Assembly: GCA_028015205.1 (NCBI GenBank) | Contig: CM051519.1 | Span: forward strand, 42,947,979-43,011,978 | Source: Mytilisepta virgata | Lineage: Eukaryota; Mollusca; Bivalvia; Mytilida; Mytilidae | DNA length: 64,000 nt | Direction of reading: 5' to 3' | Shown: piece after piece, positions 34,304 to 45,839 of the stretch | Position numbering within the stretch: the first letter of the stretch is position 1 | Layout of the letters: the number at the start of each line of letters is the position of its first letter | Position numbers and translations under genes: made by a program | Notes under the pieces: generated by a model | Database searches by the model: none | Seen by the model: only the letters and a program-made list of their open reading frames with translations | What the model was told of the DNA's origin: nothing

Positions 34304-37300
34304 ATGTATTCGGATTATTCGGATTCTGACGAGGAATGGGTGGATGAAGATTCAAACGTCAGAGAAATGACAAACAACCGTGATACTCCACAGAACTTTG
34401 GAACATACTATGACCGAAGTATTCAAGTATTTGAAGGTATATTTACACCACAAAGCATACTTTATAGCGAATGGTTTCGTACTGGTATCGAAATTTCAGG
34501 TTGGGAATATGAAATAAATGGAAGACTTGTATTCAAATCTGATCCCTTTACATATCCAGATATCTTTAATTGCACTGAAAACTATATTGAAAAATGTACC
34601 ATCGAACCAGATATTTATAAAAAATGTACCCTCAAAATTATTTCCACAGAAGAAGCCATTTGTGTTCCATTAGAACAAGAAGACATTGAAATTAAAATAT
34701 CCGGTAGGGAAAAATGTGGACAGACATATTCAAAAGATATTGTAATTGTGAAGGTTCTAAATGAGGGTAAACCAGTAGATAACCAACCATTGTATGGTCA
34801 GGTTGTTTCATTTGTTAAAAGACAACGTTTTAAAGACGTAAAACACCCGGTTTTTATCTGTTTGATGGCTCCAAATCAAAGCCATTTCATGATTCCAGTG
34901 TGCAAGACTGTTCCAAAAATAAAAATTTTACAAAACAAATTGAAAAGAAATTGGCCACAACAAATAAATTCAAGAGTTGAACTATACAGTATCGACAGCG
35001 CAAAAAGACTGTGTTTTAATAAATACCATAAGATCAATGATGGTGAACGAGGAAACTGGCTTTTTATTGTAGTAATTCTTAAATGGAATCGTTCAAATAG
35101 ATACCCACTAGGAGCTGTTTTGGATGTTGTTCATTGTTCAGAAAATCTTCAAGACGGTTTGTCAATGATTTCCATTGAAAACGAATTGCCTTTCCTGTAT
35201 AATTATCTAACAATAAGTGATACTGAAAAACTATTAGAAGAAACAAAGTTACCTAAATATGAAGATTTGTCACAATCACTACGAGTTTTTACAATTGATG
35301 AACAAGATGCAAAGGATTTAAATCACGCATTCAGCGTCGAGAAACTTTCAAGTGGACATGTACGAATTGGTGTTCATGTAACAGATGTCGGGGTAAGTGT
35401 CACAAAAGGTGGTAACGTTGACAATGAAGCTCAGTCTCGTGGATTCACGTATTTTAGTGGTTTTAATCTACCAAGAAATCCGATGCTGCCTGAAACGATT
35501 AGCGAAGGTCTTTGTAGTCTAAATTTAAATAAACCCAGATGTGCAATTTCTGTTTTTCATACATTTTCCTCGGTAGATAACTGCCAAATAGTTAAAAGGA
35601 AAATCTCAAAAACAATCATTAAATCATCAGGACAATTTTCTTTTCAAAGAGTTCAGGACATGTTGGCTAATTCTGTGCCAATGGAGAACGAGGATGAAAC
35701 GTTTTCCAATGATATAAAGCAATTGTATAGCTTGTCAAAGAATCTTAAATTACAAAGGCTTGGTAATGCTTCTTACGCATTACCTGTAGAAATTAATTTA
35801 CTTCTAAGTTCAAACCCAATGATAACAAATAAGGCAAGAACAATTGTGGAAGAACTGTGTATACTTGTGGATAATTTTATTGACCATATGCTAGAAGACA
35901 GATTTCCAGGAATGGTGCCGCATCTGCAATCTGATGTTCTTGATATGAATGCGTTAATTGGTTTGAAGCAAGAATGGTATAGAAAATACAATGTTTACGG
36001 TCATATTGTGATGACAATACAGAATGAAACGATTCCAAGCATCGGTAAACTTTCATTTGAAGGAAACCACAATTTATTCGATAATGAGCTGTCAGAATTA
36101 ATTGTGCCAGTCGACAAAAGCTTATATGAAAGTATATTTGACATTTCAAAATATGATGGAATAGAAGAGGTTGCAAATGTAATCTCCTCCGACAAACTCC
36201 ATCCAAAACAAGGACTAGCGTTATTTGATTGGATGGATCTACAACTTAACTGGAAATATATTTTGTCGCAAAAATTATACAATTCTTTACCTTCTAGAGT
36301 TCATTTTACTACTCCTTTGAGACAATACAGTGATCTAGTCATTCAAAGGATGGTAGATGCCCATTTGAGCAATTCGGACTGTCCATATTCCGTAGAGGAG
36401 CTAGAGACAATTTTGATGGACTTAAACAGCTCATTAATGAAAAGAAATTCTCATCATGAAAAGTGCCAAGAACTTATACTTGCAAATTATTTCCAGTCAA
36501 AGCCAACTTTTTTCAGTGCACATGTCAGTGATATTTCTGTAAGTGGAATTCATATTGTTATTCCGGGCATTCCGAAGAAATTCTTTGTGAAATTCAAGGA
36601 CTTGGAAGTTTGTGATATACCCGAGATGATTTGGGATGATGATGAGAACTATCGAAATGATCCCAAGTGTAATCAAAATAAGGTAATAGCTAAATGGAAG
36701 AGGCGTATTTATAGTTTTACTACAAAGAATTTTGAAAAAAACGCCTTTACGTTCTCCTCGTTAAATCCACATAAGGAGACAACATTTGTTGCCATAAATG
36801 ACTGGCGTAACATTTTGAATTTCGCTTTAGTTGGTTCCGAAAATGAAGTGAAGATTGCTTTAATGAAAAATACAGTAGATATACACATAAGTGATCATAT
36901 CACACATGACAAACCTCAGGAGGAAATTATTTATGAACGAGAAATGTCTGTAAACCATAAACGGCACAAACGCCTCAAAGAGGACGGATTGGGAGAAGAG
37001 GTAATCTATGAACGACAAAAGTTAGGCAAAGATGTACAGGATTATGTTGAGGACGTTAATTCAGAGGTTTCTGGAGATATAATAACGGAACATGAATGTC
37101 GTTTTCAAATGCAATTTCAACATGGACAAATAGTTTTAGTACAGTTATCCGCCCAAGAAATCGAAGGAACACTTCGTCCAGTTCCACAAATTTTAGAATT
37201 TACTGAAAATGTTAAGTTTTGTCTCCAACATGTTCAAGATCCAGTGAAAGCATTTTTACGTTATGGTACTGAAAATTCTGAAAATTATTACAAAAATCCT

Positions 37301-40300
37301 GATTTATACGTTGAAACCTGGATTCCGATCGTAGAAATGGAATCAACCTTCTGTGCTGTTGATAGCAGGAATTCTGCTGTGTTGGCGGACATACCAGTAA
37401 AATTCAGAGGAAAACAAGGGAAATTCAAATTACACAAAACTTACTGCGAAAAAAGAGATTTGGACTTTACTGTAATGCTGGAGGAAAAAGACAGTATTCT
37501 TTTGGATGAATCCTCAACTAAATATCAAAAAGTTCTTAGTCCTGATTTCCTTTGCATTATGCTTAACTTTGAAAGTGATGAAAATACTGAGAACATATTT
37601 GGAAAATATTCATCTAAGAAGAAGCAATTTATTTGGAAAGCACACGCTCAAATACAGAAAGTGTGTAAATATACGAAAGCTAAATCGGAAGATACAGATC
37701 CAGTCTTAGAAAAAATAGGCGTTGTGTTTCAGATTCATGAAAATGATTTTCCTCCTCCGAATCAAAATCCAGTAAACTGTAGGGTTGAAGTCATCTTTAA
37801 ACCAGTGGTTTCTAAGTAAGTATCGAACTGCTGCAGTGATTATTGTCCAAAGGCAAAACTATATATTGATATGTCGCAGCGCTAACTAAATTTTGGTCGT
37901 AAGATCTAATGACATAGAATTTTGATTTCTTTACAAGTAACACAATGTTACAGAACTAAAAGAATATTTTCCGAAACATTTTTTCTTTCCATTGATGATA
38001 TCACAAAAGGTATAAAAAGGTCAGTTCAATTATTCAAGAATGATTTATTTTGTTCTATAGTGTATTTTTGTCATCGCTTTTCTTCCTTCCTGTGTTTTTT
38101 AAATGTAGGCTGCAATTCTGCATATCATATTATGATTACAGTATGATTACCTGTAACATTAAAGAATCATCTAGCAGTTGAATCAGCAGGTAGTTAAAGT
38201 ATTTTTAAAACACATAAATGTAAATGACCAGTCCTCGGCACAATTTCGAACTGAATTAAATGTTTTACTTACATGTGCCTAGCTGTTGCTTTATAATAAG
38301 GAATTATCACAATAATTTCATACCTTTTGAATATTTATCGATTTCATTTACAGGAGAACAGAGTATTATATCAAGCTTTTAAAATGGAGCTCCAAACTAG
38401 CACGTCATATAGCGTTAAGGAGAAAAATACCTCAACCTGGTAATTTTAATTATATGCATAAATAATTCCATTAATTGGAGTTAATATGATCTACACGTTA
38501 TAGTTTAAATTTACAGTAATAGTTAAACTGTTTTTAAATCTATAAAACTATTTATATAAATGGTGTAGATTTCATGCTAGAATTCCTTTTCATTTCATCA
38601 TATATTCTATCCCCATGATAAGATATATTTATATCTCACCCTTAGTATTCTTTTCGAATATATTTTATGGTTCAGATGTAATAATAGTAAACATAATATA
38701 CTTCAGATCGTGAACATTTCGCCATAGCTAATATTATTGTTGACGAGGGTGTCGATGTAGAAGGAATTTGGCGTAACAATGATGATCAACACTGGGCAAT
38801 TAAACATTCACTCAAATCCAAGTTTCACCTAATACAGGGACCACCAGGTTTGTGTTGATATAGAAACACACTTCAGAGTCAACCAATGATAACAATTCTT
38901 AAAAATAAAAACTTCCTGTAAAGACAGAAATGTGTATATTTTTGGCATTTGATCGTCACTGTTATCGTACATATATATTTATAATCTCTTTCAATATATG
39001 TAGTTATTTTTTTCCTGCTGATGATTAAAATTTATTTTCCGCTTATGGCAACATTCGAACTGTGATTTTAGCCCCCCCCCCCCCCCCCCCTTAAAGATTA
39101 TACATACATATATCAAGCAATTAAAAGAATATAAGCATATTAAATCGTTTATATTATACCGAAACATAACTGATATGAAGATGACAAAAATCTTCAAATC
39201 AAATTATTCACTCAAACAATTCAAATCATCGTTGACAATAATTTAGATACACTTGTACTTTGCAATTTTATTTTATTTTCATTCTGCTGAACATGCTGAA
39301 GCAAGATTTTTTTTGGCAGGAACTGGTAAAACATACACCGGTGTGAAACTTATTTACTTGTTTAACAAATTCAACAAATTACGACAAGAGAGTGTTGGTG
39401 GTGATAAGAGCCAGATTATGTTTTGTGGACCATCAAATAGATCAGTAGACCTAGTTGCTCGTATGTAAATTCTACTTGTCATGTGTGTTACAAATCTTCC
39501 AGTATTTCAAAAATCAATGAAAAAACTAAAACTTTCAATTTGTCATGTTTGTAGTGAATACCCATTTCTTAAAGAAATGTTACATGTAAGTTCGTAAATA
39601 CTAATTATTAGTTTTGATGTATTATTATTATTTCTTCAAAAATGAATATAACCCAAAATTAATGTTTGCATTCCTCCCTTTTGGAATTGTTAATACAACA
39701 ATAACAACGTCATTTCGATATTGATATACCAGATATAGTCAAATGTTTCTAAGACAGCAGTTTTTTACTGAAACAATCGAATAAGCAATTGCACAATATA
39801 GTCACAAAAAGTGAAAAAGCACACTAATGTATTTTAGGATATGTTCTGAAAGAGCTGCAAAATGACCCTCCAAAAATAGTGCGTATCTACGGAAGTTCTT
39901 ATGAACAAATTACCCATCCTATACCAGGAAAGTCCTCTTCACCAAAACGTGATGCACGGATAGACAAGGAACTTTTTGACAGCGGTATAGTATTACATTT
40001 TATCATAAGAGAAGATGAAAAGCCGTATGGTAAAGAGCTGAAAAAATATGACAGTCAGTTTAAACGTGACATGGAGACAATCGAAAGGAATAGATCGTTA
40101 CCAACAGAAAGGAGAGAACTTGTAAAAACAACTATGGATGATATCAAGAAATATATGGAGTTATTGAAAAATGCAAGACAGGAAGAACTGACCAACTACG
40201 ATGTTATTTTTTGCACCACATCTTTAGTGACTAGTTCTAATATTGTGAAAGCTACCAAGGGTAGGATATATCAACTGATAGTTGACGAAAGTGGAATGTG

Positions 40301-43300
40301 CACAGAACCGGAAACTATAGCCATCATTGTTGCGACACGTGCCAAACAAGTAGTTTTGATTGGGGATCATAAACAGCTTAGGCCAATCATTAAATGTAAA
40401 GAGGCGGCTAACCTTGGATTAGAAAGTTCCCTCTTTGAAAGATATTCAGAGAACCATCAGTTAAAAACAATGCTGAAACTACAATATAGGATGGTAATGC
40501 ATGCCATTATTGAATTAAGCATGCATAAGGAATGCATTACAGTAAAAAAAAACTAGAACATTTCTTTGCAAAGTTTTCTAGGTACAAAAGATTACGATTT
40601 CAAACATATGAGAGTTTTTACCAATAACTTGCTGATTGCATTACTGTAAACTATTAAAATAAAACTGTACTTGATATGATTTTGATCAAATAGCATCCCA
40701 TTAAATTTAAATTAAAAATCGTACAAGATAAATAATTTGAACTGCATTACACACTTAAGTAGACAGGAAATGATGTAAAAATTCAAGCAAAGGCCAAAAC
40801 AATTACTGAACAAAACAGAAAACGTATGATCAGAGGAAGACTAGGGGCAGTCAGTAAAACACATGGCTTTTGCAACAGCCTTATTTACAATATAAAAGCA
40901 TTAAACTGGCTTCGATCTTGACCCTTCCCGTTGTTCCCAGATTATTAGTCAATGACAAAACATGCTTTGAAGAAACAAACATACACTTTCGTGAAGCATC
41001 ATATTAGCATGTGTGTTTCTTATGTCATATAATTTCTAAACAGAGATTAGCAAACATTTTACAGAAACATTTATTTATTTGTAGCATAAAAGAATTTGTG
41101 AATTTCCATCAAGCCATTTTTACAACAATGAACTACGAACTGGAAACTTTCAATGCAACACAAGAACACTAAGTATATGGCCAAAAGATAATGAAAACCT
41201 TTGTATCCCACATATGTTTTGTCATGTGGAGGGAAAAGAAAAAGCCTTAACGGTAAAAACCGAAGACGGAAGTGAACAATCAAGGAGTAATGAAATGGAA
41301 ATCGAACACGTGGTAAACAATAGTATTATTTTTTTTATGTGAAAGATAAACATATGTATGAAATGAGCCAGTCGTTTGTTCGTTATTGAAGAAAAAGAAG
41401 TTTGTGTTTTTCTTTTACGTTGATTTTGTGCACTTTCTATCTTTCATAAAAGAAGTAAGGACATTTATCCTTTGATTTGTGTCACTTCTTTGCTCATTCT
41501 CTTCTAATATCTTTACAATTCTACCAATGACTCTATTTCGTTGTACTTAACCTTGGTGCTGATTTAAAATACGCCCCACTGTTAATGTTACTTTTAAAAT
41601 ATTGCAGCTTGTTCTAGACGTCACTTCTAAAGAAAAGAAGGTTTATAATGTTTGACATTAAAAAAAATATAAATGCAAATCACTAGTAAACTGTCCAATT
41701 GAGTTTACATCAGACAGGTCACGTGTAGACATGTATAACTTAGTTTAAACTAGAAATTGTGTCTGTAATACACGGATGCCCTGTCCTAAAATCCATATAA
41801 ACACAAAACTTAACCAGAGTCGCTCAAGGGGAAAATGTAGGTCATGATGCAATTATTGTATGACTGATCAGTACTACCCAATACACATCCACTGATGAAG
41901 TTTCATTGATAGACTATGCTTAGTTTCAAAGAAATGAACCTAAACGCAAAAATTATCCAGAGTCGCTTAAGTATCAAATGTATCAAATGGTTATAATGAC
42001 CAAATTATTGTATGACCGCTCAGTACTCGTGAAGTCACATCCACCGACGAAGTTTCATTGATAGACTATGCTTAGTTCCAAAGAAATCAACCTAAACGCA
42101 AAACTTAACCACATAGTTCGGACGTACGTCTATATGCCCCATTTACATTCGTTGTCGGGGCTTAAAAATAATCCCGATGAGAAGTACGCAAAATCTTATG
42201 TCAACATAATGATTTTTATCTTATGTCAATATTATTATTTTTTGAATTTAAGTTGAAGATTTTCAAGTATATGGTAGAACAAGAAAAAGTTCCTCCAGAG
42301 AGTATCAATATAATGTCACAGTACAAAGCCCAGTGTAGTGCCATACAGGAGGCTTTACGTAAAGCCAATTTTACAAAATATACTGTATCTACGGTTGTAC
42401 TGAGTCAAGGTAATAATGGAAATAGTAAATATAAGGCATATGTTGTTTTAAGGGATGTTACTGTGTTTATTAACTTGTTTCCTCAATGTTTGTTTACTTT
42501 AGCTTATTTGATGAGGAAAATTTGTGAATATATACATTTATTTCGCAACGGGACAGCACTGATGAAGGATTTTAAAATTTTGCTAAGTTTGAATTATTGT
42601 TATAATAATAATACACCTAGGTTTTTTCAAAAGGTGACCTCAGATCCTACCATTGAATTTGCGCAAAAGATAACTGCACGCCTTCAAGTCATGCATGGCA
42701 AAGACTACATCGATTATGACACCTTCGAATATATAAAGCCCGAAAAATCTAAAGCTGGTCTATTTTATCTTCTGCCTAAAATCCACAAGAAAAATAAACC
42801 AGGAAGACCTATTGTCTCAGCAAATGGTCACCCAACAGAATTCTTGGATTTCCATCTTTGGCCACATGTTGAATCATTACCATCTTACATACAGGATACC
42901 ACCGATTATCTCAAAAAGATGAAAAGCTTGAACTCTTTTCCTCATAACACCCTCCTGGTGTTAATGGACGTGACTTCCTTGTACACCAACATACCACATG
43001 ATGACGGCATCCTAGCTTGTAAGGAAATCTGGGAAAAACGGACCATCCAAGAACCCCCTACTGAATGCTTAGTTGAGATGTTAACCTTGGTCCTCAAACA
43101 TAATAATTTTAATTTCAATGGAGAACACAACTTATAGGTGAATGGCACAGCTGTGGGAACGAAAATGGCTCCGTCGTATGCTAACATCTTTATTCATATT
43201 TAAAATTCAACCATTAAATATCCGAGACTAAAACATACAACTACTACATTAAAAGACGGAGTAATGTCCACCGATGTTTATTCCAAACCTACTGACAAAC

Positions 43301-44021
43301 ACCTATAACTGCCACCAAGCAGTTGTCATCTCAAACACTGCTACGACAGTATCCCATATAGCCAGGCCCTCCGAGTTAAACGTATCTGTTCCTCTCCAAT
43401 AAAAACAGCACAATGTCTTGGTGAAAAAAATAGGCAAATAAATAAATTGAAAAAAAAGTTTATTATTCAAATTAAATCAGTATTTTTCCTGTTCAGTTAT
43501 ATTTTAGCAATGGTTGACCTTGCTAATTTTTACAGGTGGTGAATGGGACTATGTAATATTCAGTTTGGTGAGATCGTTACCTACATATCTAATACAAGAA
43601 CAACCTAGCAAAGGATGGTGTATCCAGAATCTAGGATTCATCACAGACAACAATCAAATAAATGTCGCGCTCACAAGAGCAAAGAATGGAATGATTTTAG
43701 TTGGTACGTTCTATTCTTTTACATTACATGAAAGGTTTTAGAATTACAGATTTGGATTAATAAAATAAGAAAACATTAACATACATATATGTAATTTTTA
43801 AGTAGTTGATTGAGAATTGACCGTTTCAAGCAATAATGAGGGTTTATAAATCTGAAATATCCGACAAAAAGAAACATGAAAATGTCTTAAGATTTTACTT
43901 TTCAGGCAATAAACACCTGCTGCAGTGTGATAATATGTGGAAGGAATTAATCCAAGATTATCAAAGGAAAGGATGTGTTATTGATGCATCAGATTTTCCA
44001 CGAACGTTTGCGGATACATAA
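34304..44021 (+). CDS. HELZ2-like: HELZ2-like RNA helicase with degenerate RNB domain (gene A)
   Basis: Nine coding exons with GT-AG borders and consistent phases: 34304-37815, 38354-38439, 38707-38847, 39320-39460, 39838-40493, 41085-41312, 42253-42409, 43536-43703, 43906-44021. They give 1734 residues. In order: an acidic start; OB/cold-shock-like folds (about 150-290, with YGQVVSF and YPLGAV); an RNB domain (about 325-700, with FTIDEQDAKDL, SEGLCSLN and HFTTPLRQYSDL); an S1-like segment; a HELZ2-type linker; then an SF1 UPF1-like helicase with GPPGTGKT (1244-1251), DESG (1443-1446), GDHKQL, QYRM (1509-1512), QGGEWDYVI and VALTRAKN. RNB aspartates 332 and 338 are present but the next two positions are Asn340 and His341, so nuclease activity is probably lost. 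HELZ2 in vertebrates is interferon-induced and handles RNA in the cytoplasm; the mollusc role is unproven. Confidence 0.9.
39072..39090. repeat. Homopolymer (C)19 tract
   Basis: Run of 19 C in intron 3 of gene A. Confidence 0.95.
41790..42112 (+). repeat. Two-copy tandem repeat in intron 6 of gene A
   Basis: Units of about 150-165 bp share AAACTTAACCA/AAATTATCCA followed by GAGTCGCT, ATTATTGTATGAC and GAAGTTTCATTGATAGACTA. A third unit is only begun at the right edge. Confidence 0.8.
42586..43415 (+). pseudogene. Penelope-like element RT fragment in intron 7 of gene A
   Basis: The translation shows Penelope-type reverse transcriptase motifs: FYLLPKIHKKNKPGRPIVSA, PSYIQDTTDYLKKM, LLVLMDVTSLYTNIPHDDG (first catalytic Asp), NNFNFNGEH, then after a stop VNGTAVGTKMAPSYANIF. 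A deletion then jumps to LKDGVMSTDVYSKPTDKHL, another stop, and a KHCYDSIPYSQALRVKRICSS end. The catalytic YxDD-type segment and any GIY-YIG endonuclease are missing. It is dead and sits in the intron in the same direction as the host gene. Its first frame runs into the upstream exon (42253-42409) without a stop, which explains the fused open frame over this region. Confidence 0.85.
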
Positions 44022-44690
44022 GTTCCATAACAATGTTTAACACATACTTGTATGAAAATGTTCTCTATCCGTTTCGGTAAATATATTAATGCAATAAAAT
44101 GTTTTATTATAATTTATGCAAATTTATGATGTAATCCAGTTATTTCAATGGTTCTTCAGAATGTGGTACAGTATTTTACTGTGTTTTTTGTTTTATTCCG
44201 CCAACCCTTAGCAGCATGTGATAATTTTGCATAGCAACGAAAATATCACATTCCACGATTAGTATTTCACTTCTTGTATTTTCTCTTCAGACACTTCTGC
44301 AATACCAGCAGAATAATGAAAATAGGTGATAAATCTTGAAAATGAAGACAACCAACTTATCGTCTGATGTTTGTCAGCTTGGGCGGAAAGGGTGGAAAGG
44401 CAAAATTATCACATGTTGCTAGGGTAATGTCATTTGGGTCATTTGTCTGTATGATTCTTTTTATTTTTATCTTGAACCTGAAAAGTACATGTACAATTCT
44501 ATAACAGGTCATTACAGTTGCCACAACCCTACTAAGTGTTGGTCCTGCAGCATCACTATTGTCCGCAGGTGTTTTTATTGATATATTGTTGACTTAAAAT
44601 ACAGTTAATTCATTGAGATACAGTATTGTTTATTCCGCATCAACTAATCCAAATGAGATCAAGGCATTCAGTATAATAAAAAACATACTG
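44022..44690. other. 3' flank of gene A
   Basis: AT-rich. An AATAAA polyadenylation signal lies at 44094-44099, about 75 bases after the stop codon at 44019-44021, and fits the end of the gene A transcript. Nothing else is recognised. Confidence 0.5.
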
Positions 44691-44691
44691 C

Positions 44692-44834
44692 CTTTAGTTG
44701 AGGGTGTTGAGGTAGATTACCTCACTTAAAAAATATCACACTCAGAAAAAATATCAACCGTTTTGGGTGATATTTTTTCTTCATATGTTATTTTTTCTTT
44801 GTGTGGTAATCTACCATAACACACTCAACTAAAG
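44692..44834. mobile_element. Palindromic MITE, about 143 bp
   Basis: The left arm CTTTAGTTGAGGGTGTTGAG and the right arm, reversed, CTTTAGTTGAGTGTGTTATG pair along about 35 bases, with a second inner inverted pair around the ATATTTTTT/AAAAAATAT stretch. No coding capacity. It abuts the truncated LTR at 44835. Confidence 0.72.
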
Positions 44835-45176
44835 AAAATAGAACTTCTATATTAATCAAGGAAGTCCGTTGCACTTTCCCCACCTCAAGAGTCATCCCCT
44901 GACGGTGACGATATCCAACTTCAAACCATTTGCCAGCTAGCCCTTTTTGACAACCGTGGTTTTTTTAGTTGGGCGCCAATGTAACAGTAGAGCATGATTT
45001 GTGTCCCAAAATTACCTACCGCACCGACCGGGGAAGGAACCCGAAACTTTTGGTTCGGTAGTCCACCGCTCTACCAGCTGAGCTAAAGAAGTACTCCACT
45101 AGTGCAGCTAATGGAGGTTGGTTATAAACCTGTTACGGTTCTATAACTTCTATATTAATCAAGGAAGTCCGTTACA
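44835..45176 (-). mobile_element. TRIM-like miniature LTR element with tRNA-like promoter in its LTR
   Basis: On the minus strand it has a 197 bp 5' LTR (45176-44980; TGTAAC...GTTACA), a primer binding site TGGCGCCCAAC (tRNA-Lys type, 44978 downward), about 104 internal bases with no gene, a purine tract GAGGTGGGGAAAG (about 44886-44874), and the first 39 bases of a 3' LTR (44873-44835), cut at the MITE. The LTR contains a tRNA-like stretch with an A box (TAGCTCAGCTGGTAGAGCGG, Tyr-like) and a B-box-like GGGTTCCTTCCCC. Gene-less LTR pairs of this size match terminal-repeat retrotransposons in miniature. Seen: repeats, primer site, purine tract. Inferred: Pol III transcription. Confidence 0.72.
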
Positions 45177-45545
45177 CAGATATAAATAAAGAAATAAGAT
45201 ACATATAATGCCACTTAAAGGCAATGAAATTGTAAATTGCATGAATCCTAAATCAAATCCCTAAAAAATAGAGAAGCTGCTTATCACAAAAAAGGGATGA
45301 CAATAAAAAACGTCAACAACGATCAATGTTAAGGGCACAAATGGGCACCGCTATACCTGGAGTAGCGTGAGGAAACAAAAACGAAAGATGGGTGCACAAA
45401 ATGCATGAAGAATATAAAATGAAACCAAATTCAGACATAGATATCAGAAACATGTATAAAACTGCAAACAATGGTATGTAAATGATAAGGGCATGAAAAA
45501 AATTAAGGACAATAATAGTGAGCAGAGATGCTTTTACCGGTATAT
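45177..45545. other. No gene recognised
   Basis: AT-rich spacer without supported features. Confidence 0.4.
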
Positions 45546-45564
45546 TAATTAAAGAACACGATCA

Positions 45565-45835
45565 TTATATGGAGAGGACAAAAATAACCAAGAAGCAAAT
45601 AAAAAAAATCGTAATCCATTCGACAGACAAACCCCGGGAAGATAAATGAACAACCAAAAACACAACAAATAAACACAGAAAACTAAACAAAAAAGAACAA
45701 CATGAACTCCTATAAAAACCAGGAGTCGTCCCAGGTGCTCCGGAAGGGTAAGCAGTTCCTGCTTTGTATACGTCACCTGTCGTGAAGTTCAACAAAATTA
45801 ATCCGGTGGAAGTCACAAATCGGTGGAGGCACATG
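45565..45835. repeat. Dispersed bivalve-type repeat, copy 1
   Basis: Contains CGTAATCCATTCGACAGACA, AAATGAACAACCA, ACCAGGAGTC and GGTGCTCCGGAAGGGTAAGC. It is partly repeated at 62310-62470. Reading frames across it are accidental. Confidence 0.7.
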
Positions 45836-45839
45836 AAAT

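Noticed and set aside
45010..45090. A functional tRNA-Tyr gene on the minus strand
   Set aside because: The A box is excellent but there is no acceptor-stem pairing, the B box is altered, and the stretch lies wholly within an LTR.
45549..45834. Small membrane-protein-like frames on the minus strand
   Set aside because: They overlap a repeat found again at 62310-62470; the hydrophobic look comes from T-rich sequence.
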